Assembly: GCA_035610835.1 (NCBI GenBank)
Contig: CM069450.1
Span: 28,641,503 to 28,705,502, forward strand
From: Ophiura sarsii
Lineage: Eukaryota; Echinodermata; Ophiuroidea; Amphilepidida; Ophiuridae
Length of the DNA stretch: 64,000 nt
Direction: 5' to 3'
The notes below the pieces were generated by a model. It was not told the origin of the DNA. It saw only the letters and a list, made by a program, of their open reading frames with translations, and did not search any database. Numbering within the stretch: the first letter of the stretch is position 1; each line of letters starts with the position of its first letter. The translations under genes and the position numbers were made by a program. Below are positions 1-12,329 of the stretch, piece by piece.

Positions 1-307
1 CATAAGATTATGTTTAATTTACTTTACGTACTGCTGGTCGTTCAATCTGATTCTGTTGCGAATTCTTCCTCGAGCTTGACGATAACCTGATCAATTTCTA
101 TAAGATATGTGATCATTGATCTAATACGGGTAATCCACATCCGGAACATTTTGCCAGTCCGTTTGTAAAATATAAATGTTGCCATTTTTATTTCAAATTG
201 ATGTCATATTGAAGTTGTTGTTGTGACGTATCCTATGATGTTATCCTTAATTTTCTTTTGCAAAGTCGTCAGTTTTGTATAGGTTCCGTGGTTTGTACAA
301 CTTATTC

Positions 308-1845
308 GGCCGAGTGCACCAAACTAGCGTAACTTAATAGGAAGGTAAGCTACCTCCCTAGTAGTTATGCTCTAACTGTAGTATAACTTACTATGTAACT
401 GGCGAGTAACACCAGAATAGTAACTAGCGAGGTAAATATCCACATTAATCATCATCGTCCCCTTACAAAATTCATTGGCGCATATGCGAAGTGTTAACCT
501 ATAGTTTACTGTAGAATTCTGATGTGAATGGTCATCCGTAATATTTAAAATGTGTCGTCACTTGCTAGGTCATAGGTGAGTCTACATAAATAATCACGTT
601 GAGTCGGCCTGCGCTCCGTACAAAAATGACGGCATGTTTTGGGCCAAAAAATCGAATTTGTTCAACGCTTTTTCAAAAATAAGGACTATCATGACATGGC
701 AAACATATTTTGGGCGAGGGCACATACACAAATTGCACCAAAAAGCAAAGCAAGCGCAATTGGTACTTCAGCATCGGTGTTTGTAAAACACGTACGACAC
801 GTACGTACGTACGCATGCACTCTGTACATTCTCCCAACTTCGCTGTGCCACACGTAGTACGTGTGAAGAGTCTATGCATAAATCATGATAATGATCTGCG
901 CGCCCGCATTTCGCTGATCCCCAAATTAATTGTATTATGTCGCCACGATACCTGTTACTAGGTTTAGCATGTACGGATCGGATCCTAAATAAAATGAGCA
1001 CTGTCACATGTTCGCCAAAGTATGCAAATAGTGACTCGTACTCGGCCGGGAGTGTTTCATCATGTTCATGTTGTTCCGTGCTTTTATTAGCCCGGGAAAT
1101 ATTAAAGCAGCATAACATCATTGACACTACCTTATTCAATGTTACGCTATGTAAGGCTCTTAAGACCCCCTTTCCAGCTCACCCGTCACCCACAGCCCCC
1201 TAAACATTATGCTCTGTCACCCAAAGACCCCTCATTTTACTTTTTATCTGTCACCCAAAGACCCCTTGTTTTTCAACTTTCACTCAACACAGCTTTGATA
1301 GCTTTTGATTTACTCTATATTCAACACTTGCGGAGGGAGTGTGAGTACACATTACAATATCAATAACAATTATAGAAATTCGCTGATTTACGGTAAAGTG
1401 ATTGCCCGTTTACAATGCCGTTGATTCAGACCGTTGTATTGGAGCTCGCGTGACATCGCGCATAATCAAACCAATCTGCCGCTGAAATAGGTGTGGTTGG
1501 GAGAATTTTTATAATAATCATTTAATACATTATTCATGATGTACGATCATAATAAACAGTATTATGTACATGTATCGTACGTACGTACGTACGTACGCGT
1601 ACGTACGTACGCGTACGTGTCGTACGTGTTTTACAAACACCGCTTCAGCATCAGCGAATCATCCCCTCCAAGTTCTGCCCCAACTTACTCTTGGGTCCGG
1701 TCAGGTATAACATTTAGCGTAACCTACCCGCCAGTTACTAGCCTAGTAGCTTACCCGATTTAGTGCTCTCCAAATGTTGGGTTACGCCTCAGCCACTATC
1801 GAGGTAGCGCTATTCTTCAGCTATCCGTCATTGGTGCACTCAGCC
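308..1845. mobile_element. Terminal-inverted-repeat DNA transposon, non-autonomous, copy 1
   Basis: The left end reads GGCCGAGTGCACCAA and the right end reads TTGGTGCACTCAGCC, so the two form a nearly perfect inverted pair. Subterminal blocks (AACTAGCGTAAC near the left, CTATTCTTCAGC near the right) recur in a shorter copy at 13279-13935. No transposase frame is visible, so it is non-autonomous. A second, nested inverted pair rich in CGTACG lies inside, at about 764-815 and 1575-1655 (shared block GTGTTTGTAAAACACGTACG), suggesting another element inserted within the first. I could not see a clear target-site duplication, so the superfamily is open. Confidence 0.75.
764..1655. mobile_element. 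Nested inverted-repeat element with CGTACG-rich ends
   Basis: The stretch at 764-815 is matched in reverse complement at about 1575-1655, including GTGTTTGTAAAACACGTACG and runs of alternating CGTA. The interior holds a short tandem of a C-rich unit (CTGTCACCCAAAGACCCC repeated near 1215-1270). The short frames here overlap on both strands and none looks like a protein. The shorter relative at 13279 lacks this interior, so it is probably a later insertion into the outer element. Confidence 0.5.
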
Positions 1846-2890
1846 AATGATATCATAAAGAAAATGTGCAATTCGTATTGGTTTAAAACGTAATCGCGAA
1901 TACCCATCGAATAACCAACTCCACTCTAAGTGTCCTTCCTTTCCATTTTTGCAAGTTAAATAGCAGTTCTTGGACATGGCGGGTAATTTAAAATAAGTCA
2001 CGTGTTTAGCTCGAAGTTTGATATTATACACCTCAATTTTGATGCGAAATGGTAGAAAAGGGATAGTTATAGTCATAATAATAATACTTGACGTTATTCA
2101 GGCCTTATATTATAGTTTTATGATAATTGAGGAAATAACGACATTTAAATACGTATGTGGTATTATGTTAATTCTTCGCCACCGAAATCGGTAACTTTGG
2201 CGTACGTACGCTATTGTAAACTAGTTCGTAACACGTCAGTATGAACACGCAAATGTATTTAAAATAATTTAGTTGGAGGAATTTGACAGATGTTACCTTT
2301 GAAACGTTTTAACGCCCCAATCAGTCGAGCATTTGGTTGCTGCTTTTATATTTGGCGGACTCTCTCCAACAAATCCATCTATACTCTCATTAGCAACATC
2401 GGTAACTAATCTTAATCATGTTGATTATGTGGTGAAAATGAGTTGATTCTGGTTCCGTTCTGAAGAGGTGTATCAGTTTGCAAAATTCAATAAATTTCAA
2501 TATATCGGACAGAAATGTTACTCTATTAGATTAAACATTTTCAATCTTTTAAGATCCTTCCCTCATCTTTAAGATTGACTTTTCAATCTTTTGATTTAAA
2601 GAGTATTTAATTTGTAGTAAATCAATACATAAAACTACTCCTGTTCTAGTCGCTATATATAAATAAACACGTTCGTTATGCTACATAAATGTAATATTCA
2701 CGTACCGTAAAGCAATAGTATGTGATCTTTCTCAAATGTGTACACATATTTTTTTCTCTCTTAACATTATAGCACATTACTAAATCATAAAGGATTTTTC
2801 CACATATTTGTTTGATTTTCATCATAAAGCATTCCGTAGGTGTTTCTTTACTTGTGTACAGTTTGTTTTAACCGGAAACACTGTAATTGA
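1846..2890. other. AT-rich intergenic DNA without a supported feature
   Basis: About 1 kb of AT-rich sequence between two transposon-like elements. The only open frame of note (1840-2076, minus) has no recognisable motif and begins in the end of the preceding element. I see no gene here. Confidence 0.5.
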
Positions 2891-3265
2891 TAAAAGGGCA
2901 TATTATGTGATCTTTTCCAGAGAGCGCCCTCTATTCATGATCTTTTTTAGAAAGTAGATTTTCTTGCAGATTTACATTTCTGATCATAAATCGTACATAC
3001 ATTCCAAGTTACAGAGCGATACGATTCCTAATTACCTCAAAATCATGGTTTTAGAGTGAATTTAGAGTGAAAATATAAACTGTCGTGTTAACCCGACAGT
3101 TTATTTTCACTCTAAAACCATGACTTTGAAGCAATCGTATTGCCCTGTAACTTGGAATGTATGTGCGATTTATGATCAGAAATATAAATCTGCAAGAAAA
3201 TCTGCTTTCAATTTTTTTTCGATGTTGAGGGCGTTCCCTGGAAAGATCACATAATATACCTTTAA
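2891..3265. mobile_element. Long fold-back element (hairpin MITE), copy 1
   Basis: The whole segment is one long imperfect palindrome. The left arm (ATATTATGTGATCTTT, then a GCGCCCTC block, then TGATCATAAATCGTACATAC) is matched in reverse by the right arm, with the turn near 3075-3105 around AAACTGTCGTGTTAACC. A second copy lies at 54736-55069 in intron 1 of gene C, and a half copy lies at about 3325-3517. There is no coding capacity. Such a sequence would form a long hairpin when transcribed. Confidence 0.8.
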
Positions 3266-3324
3266 GCGTGGAAAACGGTGTGAAACCATGGAATTCTATC
3301 ATATGATCGAAATAAATACTCATT

Positions 3325-3517
3325 AAATAAACTGTCCTGGTACCAGGACAACTTATTTCAAAATTTGATTTTACAGTACATAGGAAACTTATTGCTCGCT
3401 AACAAGATATTTAGTTTTATGGATATAAATATAATTTAACACACAAAAAATGCATGTCTAGGAAAGAAATCACCGATAGAGGGCGTCCCAAGGAAAAGAT
3501 CACATAATATTCCTTTA
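3325..3517. mobile_element. Partial copy of the same fold-back family
   Basis: The segment begins with a small palindrome (GTCCTGGTACCAGGAC) and ends with the family's characteristic arm (AGAGGGCGTCCC, then AAAGATCACATAATAT). The rest of the arm has diverged. It directly follows the full-length copy. Confidence 0.5.
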
Positions 3518-4229
3518 ATATTGATCCGTTGTTCAGTTACGAAGTAATTTAATGTTAAGGATGTCGCGTAAGGATTTTGATTAGGCTAGAAAGATTCAAT
3601 ATACTATTTCCCGAAAGGCACATTAGCCATCAATGGTAATAGGAGCACCTATTAATTATTAAAAAACACACCAAATAACACGTGCTTACTTATTTTAAAT
3701 TAAACCCCAGGCTCATAATCGCGATACTATAAATACTTTATTTTCAAAATCCCCGAACATGCCGTATGCTTTACTATAGCAGGCAGCAAAGACACTCAGC
3801 TAAGCAACAACGATATCGCCAGAAAAGCGAAAGGTTCCAACACGTGTATATTACCTGATGAAATATATATTTACTTACAAATTACTAGCAAAACATACGA
3901 AACAAATATCTGTTGGATATAAGGTGTTTTCAATTTAATTGTCGCTTTACAATACGTTGATTGTGAATAATGAATAATATGGCCGGGAAACAACATTTGA
4001 CGCCAAACCGAACACCGTTTAGAATAATCCGAATGACGCTTTGCTCTGTGTTTCGCACACGTGGATGACTGCTTTTCCAAGAATGAATACCGTAAAGTAA
4101 GAACAATCATTGTATGTAAGCCGTATTTCGAGATGTCGTCACCACTCTCTGAACATCTGCAAAATACAAATAACTTAATATTGAAGTTCAATAAATAAAA
4201 CCAAATACTTAAAGTGAGTGTGTTGAAAA

Positions 4230-4800
4230 TGTATTAATTTGCATCAGAGGATCACCATCGGCAGTAATACAACGAGGATTTGTCGAAAAACCAGGTTTAT
4301 CAAATCGAAAGACCAAGTTTATCGATTCGATTGTCATAGTTTGTCGATTGCCGTAGTTTGGGTTTTCATCAGTGCATCACCTTCGGCAGTAATACAACGA
4401 GGATTTAGAGCGAAAAGCAATCTACATTGGCTGCCGTATATGGCAAATAGTTTGCGCAATAAAAGAGATAAACCAGGTTTTCAATCGAAAAACCAGGTTC
4501 ATCAAATCGAAAAACCAAGTTTATCGATTCGATTGTCATAGTTTGTCGATTGTCGTAGTTTGTTTTTTTCAAGAAAAAATATGACGATCAAAGATAAACT
4601 TGGTTTTACGATAACATAAACCTGGTTTTTCGTTTCGATTGTCAAAGTTTTTGATAAACCTGGTTTATAGATCGAGAAACCAGGTTTTTCGAGAGAAAAA
4701 ATATAGCAATTGACGATACACTTGGTTACTCGATTTCATAAACCTGGTTTTTCGATTCGATTGTCATAGTTTTTGAAAAACCAGGGTTTCTCAACATTTT
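4230..4800. repeat. 204-bp satellite, short left array
   Basis: About one and a half copies of the unit that is expanded at 15384-16480. They are followed by a degenerate run built on the submotifs AAACCAGGTTTATCGA and GATTCGATTGTCATAG in both orientations. The frames across it are by-products of the repeat. Confidence 0.75.
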
Positions 4801-5312
4801 TGCAGTGTAAGCAAAGTTAGGTAGCTGCAGATTATCCGTGGTCTTCGCTATCTCCAACATGTCTTAATATATTTAAGACCAATTTATGGCAGGAAACATT
4901 ATTACCGAAAACTATGACACGTATAAATGTGTATCATGTCTTAAAAAAAAAAAACACATGCAAATTTTCACTTTTTTCCGGCCTTAAAACAAAACTAAGA
5001 TAAAGGAAATTAAAACTATAATAAATAAGTAGTTAACCTTCATAGGTAGTGAGTTGTCGAGTTACTATGTGTTATAAACAATGACAACGTTTAAAATATT
5101 GATGATTTTCACAGCCCATTTAGCGGGGTCACGCTTAAAAATGTGGATGGGTGCAAATCTCGTGTACGACAATTTAAAGCCGCTATGCGTGACCTATGCA
5201 TGAATGTCCGTAAACCTGTGTCAAAGGTTGGGTAGGCTATAACCACAATAATGCCAATATCAATATTAAATACAATGAAGACAGATACACTGTTCTGCCG
5301 AGTGGAATTTCG

Positions 5313-8300
5313 TTACAACCTTACCTCATACTGGTCTTCTATGTTCATCTGAAATATCATCTGCGCACCGCCCTCAATTCGTTCATATATTGCGATGTAC
5401 CTGAGTAATAGCATAAACATGTCTTTAAAACAGTAACTTAAGGCACCCCAACGATAACAAACACCTCGAATACAGATTGATATGTGCCAATGGAAATGAC
5501 AATAGTAATAACAGTATAATCGAAAATTGATATTTATAAATGCATTGCAGTGGTAAAGACAGCTTACATACGCTACTTGCTCACCCCCTTTGTAAACAAA
5601 CATCAAACGGCAGATACCTAAACGCTGAAACACGACACACATGTTTGATATATCTCGAAACTTTAAGTTTGAAATACCTCTTTACTTCGTGAATGTTTAA
5701 CATACTAATATAATCTTATACAAGTGATTTTCTACCTTCAAAAGGCAAAAATAATGTTAAACCAAAAATATCCTATATATATAAGTGTATTTAGATGATT
5801 TTGGTTATACAAAAAACCTGATTTTACTACGTTTGCAGCAACTTTTGAGCCAAAATTTAAAATATCAATAACATTTGATTCCAAAAATAGATTCTCCAAC
5901 TCATTTGTTTTTAAAAAATGTACACGTTTATATATATTATATTATTGGTTCAACAAATACAGTGCTTGATAAATTTCACTTTTCGGTTTTTTTTTTCATG
6001 CCTCTTTGTATTTTTTTCACCTAATATAGGCCTACAATAGCATCGAAAATACAGCCAATACTCACATAGAAAACAATACATTTACCTGTTGATTTCAATT
6101 GGAAAGTCATCCTTGTCACGGTACATGTTGCAACGCGCAGAAGCTATCATATGGATGTCGCTTAAATCGTCAGCAACGACGTCGATGCAGTCGTCCTGTC
6201 TATCGACTAGTTTGAACCAATCTTCATAGCCTTTACGAATCTCTGAAACCAGATAACTACGGATTATAATTTGGTCTAGCTATTTTATAATCGTCCGTCT
6301 CTCCATACAACACTATGAAAGCATACATTTCCTACTAATAAATCTTTTAACCTTGTTTACACCAGTATTTATATTTACACTATTTACAACACTACGAACC
6401 GACAGTCGGATACAAAATGGGTTTTCAATCTTCTGCAAAGTCTTTACTAAGCTGCCTTTTGAATGTATGGAAACAAAACTACAAACTATAAGGTAGCCCT
6501 CCTCGTCAGCCATCCACGGGGGTTGGTTATTGGTGTTAATACCAATTCTTGTTGGGAGCTATATGAATGGGAGCAGTTCTATTGGGCTTGTAGGGTAGCC
6601 TTATTGTAGGACTAAGGTAAGGCAACAAAGAGAAAAGAAGTCTGTCTCTTTCTTTCTTTTTTAATTTCAATTTTACCCATAATCCCTTGTTCACATTTTG
6701 CGACATCCGACGGGTTTTCACAGATCTCATCACATATTTGCTTGCTTCACAGAGACCGTCTCGTGTTAACAAAAAATATATATCGCAATTAGCATTACGC
6801 TTTTCGGGTTTCTTCTTAGACAAACTTGTTTGTGTATTTGGCCTTTGAGATATCTTATCATAACATTGAAATGTAATGTAATTTCTACAATTTAGGAATT
6901 CTATTTGACAATAATCTTTGTATGGATGTGCCAGTATCTGTTAGTCTGTATACCATACAAGGAATATAAATAGTATAAGGAAAATGTTATCATATGAAAC
7001 TGCAGCTACTATCAATGATGCTCTTGTCAATTCATTTCGTAAGTTCAGCTTGTTTAAAATCTTGTTTAAAAAGCTTGTTTAAATCTGCACTGGCTACCTG
7101 TTCGTGAACGCATTTTATTTAAAAGTAATTCCTTTGAACATAGAAAGCATTAGATGAAAAATGTACTATCGTACATGGTATACATCAAACAATTTTCTTC
7201 CGCAACAGTCTGTTCGTGCACTACTACGGTTATCTCGCCGTTCCTAGAAAGTCATTTACGAGCGTACATGTTGGAGATCGTGTATTTTAATTACCTCTAT
7301 AATATATCATAGGTTGTGAATCGATTCAATAATTCAATAACTTGTTAAATACTCACTTATTTAATAAGGAGGTGAACTAGTACTGTGTTTATGCACCTTT
7401 ACATCTTATGTATGTATTACGTTCAATGTATTTGGGTATTTTCTTGTTTGCGCCGTGTAAAAGTTAATATAGATTGATAGCGCTTTCAAATGCCGTTATT
7501 GTATTACTAAAATAAATATATTTTAACACACCATCTCTTCCTTTATTGACTTCATTAGTGCATCGAAGCCATACAGCGTCATCGGAGTAGCGATCAGCAA
7601 ATCCTTGCGCGTCCTTGGATTGGAATAAGTCGGCCCAGTTTTTCTGTATACATTCCGCCTGTGCGGTTTCATCAACTCCAAGTATATTATCGTCATCGTG
7701 TTCAAGAAATTCTATAGAATGATATTACAGACATATTGTTTCATTATATTATGTTTAAATTACAGTCCTAACATTGTGATTGAAGCCAGATATCAAGAAT
7801 TGTGGAACCTCTATCACATACCCATAACAATTTTTTTTTTAAACGGTAATAGCGCGAGCATTTACGGTACCTTGGAAATTGCCACAGCAAGTAAATTGAT
7901 TAGCCAAAACCTTTTGAGCAATGAGAACAACATTTTCAGCGTCGTGGTCGAATCCACATATTCTCGATCCAGCTTGTGCGCGATCATTTTTTGACGTCGC
8001 GTTTTGAATTGCCGTGACGACCACATTTGTCTCAACCCAGAGTGAAAATTTAAAAACTAGCTCAAAATTAGCTAGAAATCACTCATGTTTGCATGTTTTA
8101 CTCCCTAACATGGCAACATAATGCTTGGTTTGATGTGATGTATGATGCATAGTTTTAAGAGATTATAATTTATCAGCTTCTGTTCATACATGGTTCCAGT
8201 GAAATTGGGTATTTTTTAATAAGAAATGTTTCCCGTTGCCGTGGAATGGCAACGATTTGCCCAGTGGCGCATTAAGTTTAGTGTAATAGTGCATTTTCTT

Positions 8301-9750
8301 TTTTGTGATATCGAGATGGTCGTGATGCGTGTGGAGAAAACAACCCCGTGTGGGGTTTCTGGTTGAAATAGGTCGATTAGTTATCGAGTTATTCGAATAT
8401 GATAGTCGCCCCACAGAAACCAATACACAATATATTAACTGTCATTCAATAGCGCGCGGAACATAATAATTAAAAATATGAAAGCAAACTCCTTGAGTTA
8501 TGAAACATTTTATAAAGCTACAATTTAAAATTTAAAAAACCGGCGTTTTTCAATTTCGAGTATTTGGAGTGTAATGGGAAAACACAAGATCCGATATGAG
8601 GGGATTTTGAAACTTCAATAACAATATCCTGTATTGTAGAATACATAATCTCATGTTAGGGAGCACATCAAAACTCGACCGCCCGGCAACCGCCGGTTCC
8701 GTGGGGTTCCGTGCGGTTGCAGCCGGTTTCTATTGTTCTAAACAATGATATGCGCCACCGGGCGGAACCGGCGGTTGCCGCGCGGTCGATCGAGTTTTGA
8801 TGTGCTCCCTTAATACTTGGTGTTTATTCCATCAGAATACAAGCATACATTTTCATCAAAGTAATGATTGTGGGTCAAGCATCCCGTACTACCATGTAAT
8901 TCTACATGCATCGGTTCGAAATCTACCGCAACGAGGAAACAGTGTGTTCCCAGATAGGAATCATGGGTCGTACAGGCTGTATCAAAATGATTTGTACTCT
9001 GATATGTTCCATTTTCAAAAAAGCATTAAAAATATAAAATCTCTGATAAATACAATGTTTTTGATTTTAATAAATAGGGAATTATGTCAACTTATTGATC
9101 TGATAATCTGAAGATAATTGGCTGTTGTTTCTGACCGCTATTGTCATTCAAATGAAGATCGACGTAATCATGGTTTTACTCGCAGCAACGCAAATTTAAT
9201 AGGTTCACTGCACAAACTCTTTATAAGTAGTGAATATATGAGTGCAGTCAGGAGGAACTTTGAATTGTGCGATTCAGATCTAACGTTTCGATGAAAATGA
9301 TAAAAACACCAATATTCCTTTAAAAGCTTGTAAATTCTGAAAAAAATGTTCGATTGTCGTAAATCAAAATTCTTAGAAAAGATGAAACTTCAATAATTTT
9401 GCATATAGAAGCAAAATGGTCTAAATGGTTCGTAACATATCAAAATAAATTCTGAAAAACTGATCAGACCACGGTACAAATCTTTTTGATACAGCCTGTA
9501 GATAAAACTAAAATAGCCCGGGGTAAGGCATGCCTCTTAACAGATACATGAAATGCTGGCGTGCAGAATACCTTCGCATCAATTTCATAACTTATCAAAA
9601 CTAATTCACAGAAAATAAACATTTTTAAAGCATAATACCTTCATCCTGGTTTTGGTCGGAGAAATCTTCTTGCCCGCATACCGACGATGTCCTAAGTACA
9701 ACCAGCATGAATGTCAACATCACTCTCAACATGACTACCTTGTCAGCCAT
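5313..9750 (-). CDS. Gene A: small secreted NTF2-like (SnoaL/DUF4440-fold) protein, four exons
   Basis: Coding exons on the minus strand are 9639-9750, 7532-7711, 6086-6242 and 5313-5400, joining to 537 nt (178 residues plus stop). Every junction has a GT donor and AG acceptor, and the intron phases are 1, 1 and 2. Residues 1-30 look like a signal peptide (MADK, then the hydrophobic VMLTFMLVVL). An acidic linker (EHDDDN) follows. Residues 58-107 carry the family signature: NWADLF, then DAQGFADRYSDDAVWL, GRD at 95-97 and YEDWF at 103-107. The last exon holds the final strands, with ERIEGG. In this fold family some members are enzymes and others only bind ligands; nothing seen here fixes a substrate. 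It is probably secreted. The start is the ATG shared with gene B; TATATA lies about 127 bp upstream. Intron 1 holds two MITEs and intron 2 a LINE relic. Confidence 0.8.
6890..7500 (+). mobile_element. Decayed CR1/L2-like LINE fragment in intron 2 of gene A
   Basis: Short stretches in plus-strand frames match the C-terminal tail typical of this retrotransposon group: GILFDNNLCMD near 6895-6930, LHWLPVRERILFKS near 7095-7136, and VPRKSF...VGDRVF near 7235-7285. Frameshifts separate them. The segment ends with a tail ATAGCGCTTTCAAATGCC near 7478-7495. The same element sits in intron 2 of gene B (20180-21055), so it was there before the A/B duplication. Confidence 0.65.
8659..8809. mobile_element. 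PIF/Harbinger-type MITE, 151 bp, TTA target duplication
   Basis: The ends are GGGAGCACATCAAAACTCGA and its exact reverse complement. They are flanked on both sides by TTA, the 3-bp target duplication usual for PIF/Harbinger. The interior is GC-rich and itself palindromic (CCGGCGGTTGCC). It lies in intron 1 of gene A, beyond the point where the A/B duplication stops. Confidence 0.8.
8973..9498. mobile_element. Tc1/mariner-type MITE, 526 bp, TA target duplication
   Basis: The left end CAGGCTGTATCAAAA is mirrored by TTTTGATACAGCCTG on the right, with TA on both sides. The match extends through GATTTGTAC. The interior is AT-rich with no transposase. It sits in intron 1 of gene A. A larger element with related ends lies at 53061-54121. 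Confidence 0.75.
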
Positions 9751-9810
9751 TAGTCTAATCCTGGTTTGTTTCGATGTCTCTCTCAAGTGCTATATTCAGT
9801 TCTGACAAAA

Positions 9811-9900
9811 AGCCAAGGCTTTGTTCGTCGTCGTATTATTTAATGGTCACACCTATTGAGGTAGCACTGCACACAGTATATAGACCTCGTGGTTGATGAG
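9811..9900 (-). promoter_or_regulatory. Putative core promoter and 5' leader of gene A
   Basis: Read on the minus strand there is TATATA at 9877-9882, then GTGTGACCATTAA, then the block ACGACGACGAACAA at about 9822-9836, then TTTTTGTCAGAACT. The same order of blocks precedes the 54376 first exon of gene C (TATATATA at 54194, GCGTGACCATTAA, ACGACGACGAACAA). Conservation between distant paralogues and the spacing suggest a TATA promoter with a start site near 9850. This is inference; there is no transcript evidence. Confidence 0.5.
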
Positions 9901-10700
9901 TTTGACGTAAGACTTTTACAATTGCCGTCGTCTACGCAATATTTTGTATTACCATACGTTAAAATGAACTTATAAATAGTCCTAAATCATGATGGAAATA
10001 TATTCATTTATCTCAGTTCGTGGTTTTGGCGCCAGTTGTATTAAGTCTAACGCCACTCTTCTGTCACGGTCTTATTCTCAACACTACAAGCCTACGTTTC
10101 TGTTTGGTACCAGCGTATCTGATCATTCACAAACATCTGGCAAGTGACAACGTGTCCACTAGATGGGTGGTTTCAGGGTGATGTAATATTCATGCAGAAC
10201 CCATGTACAACTTGACCACCATATTGGAGTGAATCTAGTACAGTGGGAATCAGCCTGCAATTGTCTGAAAACTGGCGTTCCTGATCATCATCTTGTTATT
10301 TTTAGACTTTTCTTCTTTCAGTTTTAGAATTGTATTTTGTAGGAGCTATTACTAAACATTTTGAGATATAATGTTAGTTTGTTATTTTGACCCGTTTTCC
10401 ATTGACACGATGAACGCGGTTGTGTGATTGACAACTGTTTATGACGTCGCGTCTTATTGAATATCAATGAGATGTCGTCAAAAATCATCCTTATAGACGA
10501 CATTCATAATTGGCGATTTTAAGTCTAAAGAGGGAGACATACTCGATAAACATACAATCTCGTAATTTTACTGCACTGTAATGAACTGTGAATTTCTACA
10601 TTTTCCTGTCGGTTACCAGTAATAGACACTTTTATCGCCAGGAGGCGGAACAAACACTTCCACGCATTTATTCACTTGTACTGGTACAAAGATTTGGGGA

Positions 10701-11248
10701 CAGTGTCCGAATTAAGGAAAACTATCTGGTCGCCCGCCGGGCAACCTAGCAGGAAATGATGGTTGCCCGGCAGAATTTTTGTTTTGGTTGCCCGTATTTT
10801 ATGTGTTTATTTTGTTTAACTTAGTAATCTACACCCAATGCGATTATGCGCCGCGCTAGAAGTTACAGTTGTGTTACTGTACACAATTTTGACAGTAATT
10901 TAAAACATGAATATGTTACTAATAACTAATCACAGTCACTCACACCATAATCATCTCGTATTACTGCTACATTTAATAGTATACAGACTACGGATACCAC
11001 GCGTACGGTATAAATAAGATACATGTATTAATAAGGCCCAAAAAAGTACAATGATAGATTGATATTTTCCGTATGAAACTTGGATTATATAATTATTATT
11101 TAGCTGATTTTGTTTCATTCACAGTTCTGTGTTAACTTCTAGTAAGATTTTTGGTTGCCCGCCGGGCAACTGCAAAAGTAAATGTTGGTTGCCCGGTGCT
11201 ATTTTTGGTGGTCCCGGGCAACCGGACCACCACTTAATGCGAACGCTG
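10701..11248. mobile_element. hAT-type non-autonomous transposon, 548 bp, perfect 8-bp target duplication
   Basis: It is flanked by TTTGGGGA on both sides (10693-10700 and 11249-11256). The left end is CAGTGTCCGAATTAAG and the right end in reverse is CAGCGTTCGCATTAAG. Just inside, both ends carry the inverted block GGTTGCCCGCCGGGCAAC and its variants, giving a strong hairpin. The 8-bp duplication is diagnostic of hAT. No transposase frame is seen. Confidence 0.9.
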
Positions 11249-11816
11249 TTTGGGGATTATCAAAGCTCCTAAGTCTGAGTATCTGGTCACTTATATGGTC
11301 AAACGATCGACTGACATCAACCAAGGTGTTAGTATCGCCATACATACTATATCCTTCCTAAATAATCAGAAAGATAGCAGGAATAATGTGACAATATAAA
11401 CCAACCATAGTGAGGGGCACAGATGAATACAATATAAGGACGCTTACATTGGTGACAACTTTCAAACATTTAAGAACTAGGTGATTCAGGATTAAACAAC
11501 ATCAAGGACTCCACCCAGTTTATTCGCACCTAAACACTACGGGACACACTTTTGACTTTATCTTCCTGAAGTGCAAACCCTGATGGTTGAAAAGGGACCA
11601 AGGAAGCCATTTAGAAGAGTGCGGAGGAACCTACCCTCGATTGGAACAAAGGCACCGGGATAATTCATATAGCGGACGTGATAACCACTAGGAGCTGCTA
11701 AGGGCCAATCACTGCCCATCATGTAAAGTTTGTAGACAATTAGACATGGTAACAGACCACAAATGGTGGTCTAAACATTTGTTTACTTTACAACCAGTAA
11801 AACCATGTAATACGTG

Positions 11817-11873
11817 TACAGTCGTCCTGACTATCGGCTAACTTGAACCAATTTTGATAGACTTTACGCACGG
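11817..11873 (-). pseudogene. Orphan exon-3 fragment of the NTF2-like gene family
   Basis: On the minus strand, a polypyrimidine-like tract ending in CAG (11874-11880) is followed by a frame reading VRKVYQNWFKLADSQDDCT. This corresponds to the start of exon 3 in genes A-C (IRKGYEDWFKLADRQDDCT in C). After about 57 bp the similarity stops and the frame runs into unrelated sequence. No matching exons 1, 2 or 4 are visible nearby. It looks like the remnant of a further tandem copy between genes A and B, broken up later; the hAT element at 10701 lies on the side where exon 4 would be. Confidence 0.75.
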
Positions 11874-12329
11874 CTGAAACAAGAATAATAATTTTTAAGT
11901 ATATAATACTGATTGTAGGACTATTGACAGTGTCCACCAATGGTGACTGGGAAGTCGTGTTATGATATGTAATGTTTCAAACAGTGCATCATACTAATTT
12001 CTTAATGTGCGTTTCGTCTATTGTTACATTTTCATTATAATATCTAACAAAATACAATTGTTTCAGGACAAGACATTTAGCTAAATGCTGCATTTGTGTC
12101 AGTGATCTTCTCTTAAGTTGCTACACATCCTTTTGGAATATAGAATCTTTAATATTCATTGTACGATTTTATTAAAATCTAGATTCCCATTACTTTTTTT
12201 TACTTTTAACTCGGAAGTAAATATTCGGCGTTTCTCTCATAAAAAAAACCAAAACTTAAACTAGTTTGTAAATGTTGAGATTGGCATGAAGAAAGCATAA
12301 ATATAATGAAATTAGTAAATTATAATGCA

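Larger units (their letters stand above)
3590..8280. repeat. Direct segmental duplication, left unit (carries gene A exons 2-4)
   Basis: This block is repeated in the same orientation at about 14665-21835. Shared landmarks in order: CATTAGCCATCAATG near 3625 and AATAGCCATCAATG near 14697; the satellite at 4230 and 15384; GCCCATTTAGCGGGGTC at 5115 and 16645; gene exons 4, 3 and 2; and AGCTCAAAATTAGCTAGAA at 8060 and 21610. Sequence identity ends near 8277 and 21835. The right unit is longer because of satellite expansion and transposon insertions. I judged this by eye; percent identity was not computed. Confidence 0.8.

Noticed and set aside
768..1139. 123-residue minus-strand ORF
   Set aside because: It starts in the CGTACG-rich inverted repeat of a transposon and overlaps three other frames; no domain.
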